From positions 1 through 43,606 of the forward strand of contig JAHILE010000059.1 in the NCBI GenBank assembly GCA_018897155.1: a stretch of DNA of 43,606 bases, read 5' to 3'. Made by a program: the position numbers and the translations under genes. This document shows positions 33,001 to 39,207 of the stretch, in pieces. The first letter of the stretch is position 1. Every line of letters begins with the position of its first letter. Under the pieces are notes generated by a model, which was not told the origin of the DNA, made no database searches, and worked only from the letters and a program-made list of their open reading frames with translations. This stretch comes from Nanoarchaeota archaeon. GTDB lineage: Archaea > EX4484-52 > LFW-46.

Positions 33001-33521
33001 TCGATATCTAGTAGCTTCTTTAACTTATATTCTTCGGAATCATACTTCAATAAGACCCATCGAAACCCGTTTGTTGCAAGACCGTAATCGGCTCTAAATG
33101 ACCTTTTTTCAAGCCAGCTTCCAACCTGCTCAATGCCGCTTCCTCGTGTTTTCAAATCTTTATTAAGCGGCTCCGCCTCAACCAATATTTTTTCGGCTCC
33201 AAAACGCAAAGTGTAATCCGCTTCTTTTCTATCTATGCCAGATTCTGAAGAAGTCCTGCGGTGCAAATCATCAATTGCAAATCCCAAAAACTTAAACAAA
33301 GGGCGTATTATGATTTCCTCAGTAAGATCTTCCGGCGCTTTATTTAGTTCCGTGTCCGCCCGCTCAAGCGTTTTATCGCCATTTATAAGCTGTCCGAGAA
33401 CAAGCTTATTATTAATTTGCCGAGAAAGAGAATCATAAATGTCTTTTAGGGCTTCGTAAAATTCAGTTTCTTTTCCGTCAGGAAACGCAGTTATTTCTTT
33501 TTTGAATTTTGTTTGCGGCAG
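30078..33521 (-). CDS. Type IIG restriction-modification enzyme (Eco57I-like)
   Basis: About 1147 residues from the proposed start. The N-terminal domain has a PD-(D/E)xK-like core (DYTLRFGAEKILVEAEPLNKD). The central adenine-methyltransferase has motif I LDPACGSGHFLTS (about nt 32020-32055) and motif IV IIIGNPPYIRSR (about nt 31255-31280), typical of N6-adenine methylation. The C-terminal about 350 residues resemble a TaqI-type target-recognition domain and end in a coiled coil. An unusual G/N-rich linker lies near nt 31340-31420. The conserved frame runs upstream of the first TTG (33299) for 74 codons (including NNKLVLGQLINGDKTLERAD) but has no ATG, GTG or TTG; the likeliest start is CTG at 33521, 6 bases after a GAGGG. 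Confidence 0.88.
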   Translation of the reverse strand: MPQTKFKKEITAFPDGKETEFYEALKDIYDSLSRQINNKLVLGQLINGDKTLERADTELNKAPEDLTEEIIIRPLFKFLGFAIDDLHRRTSSESGIDRKEADYTLRFGAEKILVEAEPLNKDLKTRGSGIEQVGSWLEKRSFRADYGLATNGFRWVLLKYDSEEYKLKKLLDIDLRGFFQELFWQKHIAGLKDIAPKFYCGFSRDTILFIAKEKINFLEMHKEKITKEFYEDYILYVFGAEKRSDRQVHCLLNEISSAEDSLDSEKRLFSVNLMSRLIFVKFLEDKGLVENNLLGKLFKDYDALKLPSTFYKAYLQVLFYDVFNTASNKRKTNVQAIGLFRNIPYLNGGLFRESVSREKEYDVENDILREIIKNLLEKYSFTLNGDEQALNPDILGNVFEKTINYLTGNAGENKRKDIGAYYTPEEITAYISKNTIQPVILEKVKAILKQFGWSDANIAPYNTLDDFIEDIESTNPKIIRAICDEIDKLKVLDPACGSGHFLTSAMKELVFTKKKLLERLEKEVSYFAIKKQVINNNLYGVDIEEAAVEIAKLRLWLSMIENIDLPDFAHTQTLPNIEYKIIGGNSLIGWVDEPLNQNLVITPYDERMKGVFETLKFAYSRNESDVERFNILSESEELLSKKSGNAVNNLKKAYAGLQSLYAKEEGEGAVRLREIIAAIRKSIYSVVSPAFQNYIFSMSNSKKSGKNGKNANGNGAGNGNGAPPKLANQFHWNIDFGDIIDAGGFDIIIGNPPYIRSRNLPKKDRDFFSKTYKSAFRTFDIYLFFIEKSIKLLKEYCYFGLIIPYPFLNQPYATKMRKIILDSCHISEIVDLSEVKIFEAAEVKSTILICRKGKMNGVTFKSLIVNNAIRRLEKIDTDQFFKNPDYMYRLEITQVSKPIIDKIESNSFSFKKIMCISKGVEVYERNSGKTKDEFIRTSNDGDLCKKYIEAKEIGRYAIYWSGKYLDYQPKRHCSAKFPELFENPKIIMKRILGKGGLSATIDSAFFYVENTLICCLLKNQLSSKFTFEPHEIELSKKYDLRFILALLNSKLMSYYFKVKLGDKLQIYNRAIEELPITNRTDSNKELITLVDKMLALQKKYHDGKAAGHEKEQLEQQIKQVDFEIDELVYKLYGITEEEKKVIEESLK

Positions 33522-33557
33522 ATAAATCCCTCAAGTAGTATTTTACTATTCGTTTTG

Positions 33558-33591
33558 GCTCATATAAGTATTCCATTAGCATTGCCGATAA
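33558..33591 (-). promoter_or_regulatory. Shared promoter module (site E), before the restriction-modification operon
   Basis: On the minus strand TTATCGGCAA (33582-33591), 15 bases, then TATA element TATATGAGC (33558-33566). The predicted transcript start is near 33537, giving a leader of about 16 bases with a GAGGG before the CTG at 33521. It overlaps the last bases between nurA and the operon, so the inserted genes have their own promoter. Confidence 0.65.
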
Positions 33592-33596
33592 AACAA

Positions 33597-34709
33597 TTAC
33601 AAAATAATCTCATTCAAAACATCATGCGCGTCAATTGCACCTGAAAGCTTTTGAATCGATGCAAGTGCGCCTTTTTTCTCAAGTACTGATGACAGCATCG
33701 CGCGGTAATTTCCCGCTTCTTTAACGCTTATGCGCGACATACTATCGGCATCAATGAGACCGTAAGGGTATCCGATAAAAGACGCGTCGCACGAATTTCC
33801 GGATATTTCAGAAAGCGCGGACATTACGCGCTCTTCATTATCTGCCGCGCTTTTATCCATATCAAAGCGAAAAGCCCTTGCAGAATCCTTGTGCAGCTTT
33901 GCGACAAAAATCTCGGCTGGATGAAGCGGATTTGCGTTTTCGCAAAGAGGATAATAAATCCACGGAGCATTCATTTTCAATGAATCTGCAATTGAATCAA
34001 CTGCATAAACAAGCGGAATCCCTGTTGTTGTAAGAAGCGCGGAAGTCTTAGCAAGCGCGCACAAAGACACTTTTTTCGCATTTGCAGAATCAAACGCTTT
34101 TTTTGAATAATCGCCCTCTCCGGTAACTGACGCCTCAAGAGCTCCGTCGCGCAGAAGAATATCGCCCGAATCAAGCTCTTGTTCGATAACAACAGATGCG
34201 ATTGACCATTCCAGATACCGCCTGATTGCGGCGCCGATTACCGAAATATTTGCCCTAAAATTCTTTCGCGCCGAGAGTGTTTCGTCAAACGAGTCGAACA
34301 CGAGTTTTTTGGATGGAAAAAAGCGCCCAAAATCTTGCGATACCGGAATCAGCGAGCATTCGTATGCGATTCCCTGCGGGCTTTCCTTTGCAATGGCTAT
34401 TGAAAACATCTCGATTTTCTGCGGAATATTTTTTGGAACAACCCGCTTGTTTTGCCCAAACATTGAAAAATATCCGCGAATCAAATGCACTGAAAAATTC
34501 GAAGAGCCGAGAAGCTCAAAGTTTCCGGCATCTACAAACGCCAGTTTGCATGAAGAATTTTCTTTTGGCAATACAATCTCCTTAAAATTTAACGCGCTGA
34601 AAGGCTTTGACACGTATTGCTTGTCTGTAAAATCAGGGCTTCCTAAAGTCTGTTTTGAAGACGTGTGCATAGAAAGCAAGTCCGCTGTCTGAGTAAGCGC
34701 GTTAAGCAT
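33597..34709 (-). CDS. nurA: DNA end-resection nuclease NurA
   Basis: A 370-residue RNase H-like nuclease. The metal-binding aspartates are seen in KLAFVDAGNFELLGSSN (near residue 59) and GDILLRDGALEAS (near residue 187). HPAEIFVAKLHKDS and FIGYPYGLIDADSMSRISVK are typical of the later NurA motifs. NurA dimers sit on the HerA hexamer and degrade DNA as it is pumped. Here nurA is separated from herA by the restriction-modification and DinD-like genes (about 4.4 kb), though all lie in the same direction. It is divergent from the L40e gene. Confidence 0.9.
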   Translation of the reverse strand: MLNALTQTADLLSMHTSSKQTLGSPDFTDKQYVSKPFSALNFKEIVLPKENSSCKLAFVDAGNFELLGSSNFSVHLIRGYFSMFGQNKRVVPKNIPQKIEMFSIAIAKESPQGIAYECSLIPVSQDFGRFFPSKKLVFDSFDETLSARKNFRANISVIGAAIRRYLEWSIASVVIEQELDSGDILLRDGALEASVTGEGDYSKKAFDSANAKKVSLCALAKTSALLTTTGIPLVYAVDSIADSLKMNAPWIYYPLCENANPLHPAEIFVAKLHKDSARAFRFDMDKSAADNEERVMSALSEISGNSCDASFIGYPYGLIDADSMSRISVKEAGNYRAMLSSVLEKKGALASIQKLSGAIDAHDVLNEIIL

Positions 34710-34841
34710 ACACGCATTTGGATTTGAAGAAATTAAAATCCGAGAAAACCCCTCAGTCTTTTGTTATTTTTCCAAAAATAGCCTCGAATGAACATTAATA
34801 AAGCTAACGCCATAATGATATGCGTAAGTTATGGTGTTATT

Positions 34842-35021
34842 ATGGCAAAAAGAAAGGACGCTGCGGTTGACGCAAGAATGTTTGATAATGTTTATGTCTG
34901 CATGAGGTGCAACGCGACCCTCAGATCTGGAAAGCCTGTTGAAAAAAGCGGCGCAAAATGCCGAAAATGCGGCTCAGATGGCTTGAGGCTCAAAAGGAAA
35001 CACATTAAATCAACGATGTAA
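34842..35021 (+). CDS. rpl40e: 50S ribosomal protein L40e (eL40)
   Basis: A 59-residue zinc-ribbon protein: FDNVYVCMRCNATLRSGKP, then CRKCGSDGLRLKRKHIKS. The CxxC pairs and the Y-x-C-M-R-C-N sequence match archaeal eL40, the homologue of the part fused to ubiquitin in eukaryotes. The spacing between the two CxxC pairs is somewhat wider than usual. The start at ATG 34842 was taken because the basic MAKRKD start fits; the frame opens upstream at 34788. It abuts the prenyltransferase gene, with 9 bases or fewer between. Confidence 0.85.
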   Translation: MAKRKDAAVDARMFDNVYVCMRCNATLRSGKPVEKSGAKCRKCGSDGLRLKRKHIKSTM

Positions 35022-35030
35022 TTGATGCCT

Positions 35031-35864
35031 ATGGCAAACTTAAAAGCAGGCATTGAAATAACCCGGATAGTTAACTGTTTTTTTGCCGGAATATCTGCGC
35101 TTGCGGCTTTTTATATTGAAAGCGCTTCTTTGGATTATTTCTTTTCAGCAGCCGCGCTATTGACGTTTATTTCTGTGATTCTTTTATGCGCAGCAGGAAA
35201 CATATTCAACGACTATTTCGACATTGAAAGCGATTGTATAAACAAGCCAAACAGGCCAATACCTTCCGGAAGAATACAAAAAAACGAGGCGATGGCTCTT
35301 GGAATAATTCTTGCGTTTTTTGGAATAGCTTCGGCATTCCGCCTAAATACAAGCGCATTAATTCTTGCAGCAATAAACTTAGCAATGCTTTACACATACA
35401 GCAGGATTAAGGAAACAACGCCTTTTGGAAACTTTATTGTGGCATATCTTGCGGGCTCTGTATTTCTTTTCGGCGGATTAGCCGCAAATTCAATAAAAAG
35501 CATCTGGATTCTTGCGCTTCTTTCGGGGTTTGTGACTTTAGCACGCGAAATAACAAAAGACATTGAAGATATTAAAGGCGATAAATTCAGGAAAACCACG
35601 CTTGCAACGTATTATGGCGATAAAACTGCCGGCATTATTGCGGGAGTTATACTTATAGCATCTATATTTTTGAGCATATTGCCGCTGCAGATGAATCTTT
35701 TCAGCAAAAACTACCTCTACGTCATCTTTGTCGCAGACTGTATTTTCGCATATTGCGCATATCGCCTTGTGGCAGACCCGGCGAAATACGCAAGTGATAA
35801 CGCGCGCCTTGAAAAAGTCGGCATGTGGGTGGCTTTGGCGGCATTCATTGCAGGGACGATTTAA
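35031..35864 (+). CDS. Geranylgeranylglyceryl-phosphate geranylgeranyltransferase, UbiA family
   Basis: About 277 residues with eight or nine membrane helices. It carries both aspartate-rich motifs of UbiA prenyltransferases: NIFNDYFDIESDCINKPNRP and the second TKDIEDIKGDKFRKTT. The archaeal enzyme of this family adds the second geranylgeranyl chain to form digeranylgeranylglyceryl phosphate, the ether-lipid precursor. Other UbiA members with different acceptors cannot be excluded. Start candidates are ATG 35025 and 35031; both lie within 10 bases of the L40e stop, so the two genes are coupled. Confidence 0.9.
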   Translation: MANLKAGIEITRIVNCFFAGISALAAFYIESASLDYFFSAAALLTFISVILLCAAGNIFNDYFDIESDCINKPNRPIPSGRIQKNEAMALGIILAFFGIASAFRLNTSALILAAINLAMLYTYSRIKETTPFGNFIVAYLAGSVFLFGGLAANSIKSIWILALLSGFVTLAREITKDIEDIKGDKFRKTTLATYYGDKTAGIIAGVILIASIFLSILPLQMNLFSKNYLYVIFVADCIFAYCAYRLVADPAKYASDNARLEKVGMWVALAAFIAGTI

Positions 35865-35888
35865 CTGCGCAAAAACAAAAGGTATCTG

Positions 35889-36296
35889 CTATACGCGCTC
35901 CTCAGAAATTACAGTTATTCCATTTTTCTTTAATAAAGATGCCAAAATCCCATCACATCTAACGATTTCGCCAGATAACATTTTAACCTGTCCTGAACCG
36001 CAAGAAGGACTTCTCTGTTTCAAAATTGCTTCTTTAATGCCGAGCAATTTCACCAATTTTAAAACCTCGTTTGCGCCATCAAAACAACTATTCGTGATAT
36101 CTTTGCCCGATGAAGTAATGACTTTCTCCGCTCTAAGTTCTGCCGGCTCTCGGGGTGTCGGCAAACCGCCTAATTGCTCAGGACAAACTGGAATTAGAAT
36201 TTCAGTTTTCAATAGTTTGATTACACGCTCATCGGCTCTGCTTTTACCATCATACTTGCAGTTTATTCCAAGCAAACATGCACTACATAATTTCAT
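35889..36296 (-). CDS. DUF523 family protein (TudS-like)
   Basis: A 135-residue protein with the DUF523 hallmarks: CSACLLGINCKYDG, VCPEQLGGLPTPREPAELR and AILKQRSPSCGSG. Members of this family include TudS, an iron-sulfur-dependent thiouracil desulfidase whose cluster is held by cysteines in these segments. The cysteines needed are present. A role in removing sulfur from modified bases or nucleosides is therefore possible; the true substrate is not known. It is convergent with the prenyltransferase gene. Confidence 0.88.
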   Translation of the reverse strand: MKLCSACLLGINCKYDGKSRADERVIKLLKTEILIPVCPEQLGGLPTPREPAELRAEKVITSSGKDITNSCFDGANEVLKLVKLLGIKEAILKQRSPSCGSGQVKMLSGEIVRCDGILASLLKKNGITVISEERV

Positions 36297-36358
36297 ATGC
36301 GTAATTTAGAAATAATATTAATAAATTCTTCCTCTGCATATTAAATGTCGCGTAGCTC

Positions 36359-36835
36359 TTAAGTCCTCAGCACTGTTCGTACCTTGTCAATATTCTCTTC
36401 CATACGCTCAAGGCCGCCTATTGTGCTGTTAAGAAGCGCAGTTCCTCCGTCGCGGTTCTGGCGCAGATTCTCCATAGTCTTTCGCATTTCAGCGGATGCA
36501 AGCTTTATATCGCGCAAAGAAAGCCGGATTTCCTTATACTTATCAAGGCTGACAAATGCAGGTATTTTTTGCACTGCCTGCTGCTGTGCGGACTTTAGCG
36601 CAGCCTTTTGAGGCAATGCTTGCGCTTGCGGCGCAATTTTTGGCGGTTCAAGAATCTCGTCTGCAAGAAGCTTTTCAGGAGAATCAAAACTATTTTCAAA
36701 ATCGCTGTCAAAATCAGGCGAATCCAGAGGTATTTTTTCTGCGGTTTTCTGCACCCCGGGCGCTGATTTTGGCGCAGAAGCCGTATTTTCGGCAGGCTTC
36801 TGTGTTTCCTTTTTAAAAATTGCACCGAACACCAT
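36359..36835 (-). CDS. Uncharacterised protein with disordered N-terminus and C-terminal coiled coil
   Basis: About 158 residues. After MVFGAIFKKE comes a low-complexity stretch rich in A, P, S and Q to about residue 90, then a helical C-terminal part (YKEIRLSLRDIKLASAEMRK and LERMEENIDKVRTVL) likely to form a coiled coil. No family is recognised. It follows GluRS directly: the frame opens at a GTG overlapping the GluRS stop, and the ATG at 36835 is 5 bases past it. The layout suggests a membrane- or protein-scaffold partner; no more can be said. Confidence 0.6.
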   Translation of the reverse strand: MVFGAIFKKETQKPAENTASAPKSAPGVQKTAEKIPLDSPDFDSDFENSFDSPEKLLADEILEPPKIAPQAQALPQKAALKSAQQQAVQKIPAFVSLDKYKEIRLSLRDIKLASAEMRKTMENLRQNRDGGTALLNSTIGGLERMEENIDKVRTVLRT

Positions 36836-36840
36836 TAAAA

Positions 36841-38550
36841 TCACTTGTGTGTATAATATAGCAAAACATATATATTAGCTTTAGATTTGTCGATAGTATC
36901 GATGCGCGCAAATCCAAAGCGCTCCAATTGAATCACTGTGCCAACTTTTTCAGAAAGTATGTTTTTTTCAATAAATCCTTTTTTTGCAGTCCCGTCAGGC
37001 ATCTTTATCTCTGCATTAATTGCCTGCGCATCATCTGCAGGAAGCCAGTGTATAAAACGCCGGTTCGCAGTTTCAAGCAGCTTTATTTTTTTTCCATCGA
37101 TTCTTGCAGGAAGCATTGCGCCCATCAGCATAAAATCATCTCCCACCACATCGTTTTTTGAGAGATATATTTCGCGCGACATCCGCAGTATGCGATCGCC
37201 CATTTCAGGGTGCTGGGGATGTTTCCTGATTTTAACTTCCCGCTCAATATGTGCGTCAAATGCCAATTTTTGCGGATTTTCAACAAAAAAGTATCTTCCT
37301 GCTGTTGAATCAACCATCTTGCGGTTGATGCTTTCAAGAATATTCATGTCAAATGTGGTTTCGCTTTCTGAAATACCGAGCGCAAGCACATATTCACGTA
37401 TTGCGAGAGGCTGAATTCCGCGCCGCCGGAAAGCCAGTATTGTGGCAAGCTGAGGGTCGTCAAATCCGGTGTATTTTCCCTCTCGCATGCCTTCATTTAT
37501 TTTCGTCTTTGAAACAACAGTATCTTGGGTTGTGACAAATTTTCCATATATGCGCGTTTCGGGGTATTTCCAGCAAAAATGCGCATATAATTCTCTTTGG
37601 CGCAGCTCTGACACAGCAAGGTCTTTTCCGCGCACAATATGCGTTATCTTGAATTCATAATCGTCAATTGCCGAGGCAAAATCAAGCATTGGCCAGACTT
37701 TCACGGATTTGTCTGTTAGTGGATGCTCGGGCTCATCGATTATGCGGAATGCCACCCAGTCAATAACTGCCGGATTCTTTTCAGAGAGAGATGTCTTTAT
37801 TCGGGCAACTGCGCCACCCTGCTTATATTTCCACTCAAGCATCATATTCCATCGCTTTTGGTTCTCTGCAATTGAAATGCTTCTGCACGGGCACTGCTTT
37901 CTTTTAACTCGCGCAGTTTCGCTCCATTCATCCTGCTTGCAGGTGCAGATATACGCGCCGTTTTTTTCAAACAATTGTTCGAAATAGTTATAGTATATTG
38001 GAATTCGGGCTGAAACGCGCTCTACACAACCGTATTTTATTCCAAGCCATTTCAAATCCTCTTCAATCCAGGCATATGCCTCTTTCATAGGCAGCTTGTT
38101 CTTGTTTTTCGGATCGCTGTCGTCAAATCGCAGAATAAGCGCGCCGCCATACATTTTCGAGTATTCGTCATTCAGTATTGCCATGCGAGAGTGACCTATA
38201 TGGAGCGGGCCGTTCGGATTCGGCGCCATGCGCATAACGACTTTTCCGCTAATAGCGCCAGCAAGCGGCGGAAGCGCTTTTTTTTCTTCCTTTGCCTTTT
38301 TTTCGGGAACCGTTATTTTCAGTTTGGACAGCTCTGCATTCTGCGCGTCAATTGACATGGAACTTACTTCGAAGCATATTTTTTCGGCAAGCGCCGTTGT
38401 TTCGGGAATATTCTCCCTGGCAGATGGAATGCTTGCAAGAACCTTTCCTGCAACTGCTTTTGCATTCGCTTTCCCTCCAAACGAAACTGCGTTTAAGAGC
38501 GCGATTTTCCTAATCTCTAAAGAAATGCCACCCTGTTTTTTCTTCTGCAT
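36841..38550 (-). CDS. gltX: Glutamyl-tRNA synthetase, archaeal type
   Basis: About 569 residues. The class I catalytic core has the HIGH motif in MAPNPNGPLHIGHSRMAILN and a KMSKS-type loop as VVSKTKINEG, preceded by RIYGKFVTTQDT. CTCKQDEW and KQCPCRS lie in the zinc-binding-like insertion. The C-terminal beta-barrel half is of the GlnRS/archaeal GluRS type. Such enzymes usually charge both tRNA-Glu and tRNA-Gln with glutamate, with later amidation. The N-terminal about 95 residues form the helical extension found in archaeal enzymes. ATG 38550 was chosen; the ATG at 38556 is also possible. Confidence 0.95.
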   Translation of the reverse strand: MQKKKQGGISLEIRKIALLNAVSFGGKANAKAVAGKVLASIPSARENIPETTALAEKICFEVSSMSIDAQNAELSKLKITVPEKKAKEEKKALPPLAGAISGKVVMRMAPNPNGPLHIGHSRMAILNDEYSKMYGGALILRFDDSDPKNKNKLPMKEAYAWIEEDLKWLGIKYGCVERVSARIPIYYNYFEQLFEKNGAYICTCKQDEWSETARVKRKQCPCRSISIAENQKRWNMMLEWKYKQGGAVARIKTSLSEKNPAVIDWVAFRIIDEPEHPLTDKSVKVWPMLDFASAIDDYEFKITHIVRGKDLAVSELRQRELYAHFCWKYPETRIYGKFVTTQDTVVSKTKINEGMREGKYTGFDDPQLATILAFRRRGIQPLAIREYVLALGISESETTFDMNILESINRKMVDSTAGRYFFVENPQKLAFDAHIEREVKIRKHPQHPEMGDRILRMSREIYLSKNDVVGDDFMLMGAMLPARIDGKKIKLLETANRRFIHWLPADDAQAINAEIKMPDGTAKKGFIEKNILSEKVGTVIQLERFGFARIDTIDKSKANIYVLLYYTHK

Positions 38551-38601
38551 ACACATCTATTGACAAATGCAAATATAAAAAACAAAAACAAAGGAAAATG
38601 C

Positions 38602-39186
38602 ATGACAAAGATAACATTCAGCACTGAAGAAATCCGAGATATCGCGATATCTACAATAGCGCTTGGCATAATCTTTTCAATAGGCCCTGGTTTTTCTTTT
38701 GCAGAAGCCGGACTGATAACTGTAATAGTTGCCTTATCATTCATCCCGCATGAGCTCGCCCATAAGTTCGCTGCAGTGCATTATAAGTGCTTTGCGCAGT
38801 ATGAAATGTGGAAAAACGGACTGATTATGGCTTTGTTGCTTGCAATTGTAACAAACGGCGGCTTTGTTTTCGCTGCGCCTGGTGCGGTAGTAATATACAC
38901 TGTGTTCCAGAGCAGGCATGGTCTTCACCAGATTGTGCTCTCTCCAAGGCAAAATGGAATAATATCGATTGCAGGGCCGCTTACAAACATGTTCATCGCA
39001 GCGCTATTCTTTATTTTCGCGCCAACATTCTTCCTTACAAAAAGCATAGTCTATATCAACACATTCCTTGCAGCATTTAACCTGCTTCCGATACCGCCGC
39101 TTGACGGCTCAAAAGTGTTTTACTGGAACAAGTTTGTGTGGTTGGGAATGATGCTTTTTGCGGGCGGAATTTTGATTTCGACCTAA
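38602..39186 (+). CDS. Site-2 protease family intramembrane metalloprotease (M50)
   Basis: A 194-residue membrane protein with five or six helices. The zinc site HELAH lies in SFIPHELAHKFAAVHYKCFA, and the third ligand is in FNLLPIPPLDGSKVFYWN (the N-x-x-P-x-P-x-x-D-G motif). Such proteases cut membrane-bound regulators within the bilayer. It is the minimal form without PDZ or CBS domains. An AAGGA lies about 8 bases before ATG 38602. It is two genes away from the membrane-tethered winged-helix regulator, a possible substrate, but no direct evidence links them. Confidence 0.88.
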   Translation: MTKITFSTEEIRDIAISTIALGIIFSIGPGFSFAEAGLITVIVALSFIPHELAHKFAAVHYKCFAQYEMWKNGLIMALLLAIVTNGGFVFAAPGAVVIYTVFQSRHGLHQIVLSPRQNGIISIAGPLTNMFIAALFFIFAPTFFLTKSIVYINTFLAAFNLLPIPPLDGSKVFYWNKFVWLGMMLFAGGILIST

Positions 39187-39207
39187 GCAAGCGGTTACAC
39201 ACGCAGT

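Noticed and set aside
5803-33591. Prophage or provirus
   Set aside because: Bro-N genes are common in viruses, but there are no capsid, terminase, integrase or replication genes, and housekeeping genes are interleaved.
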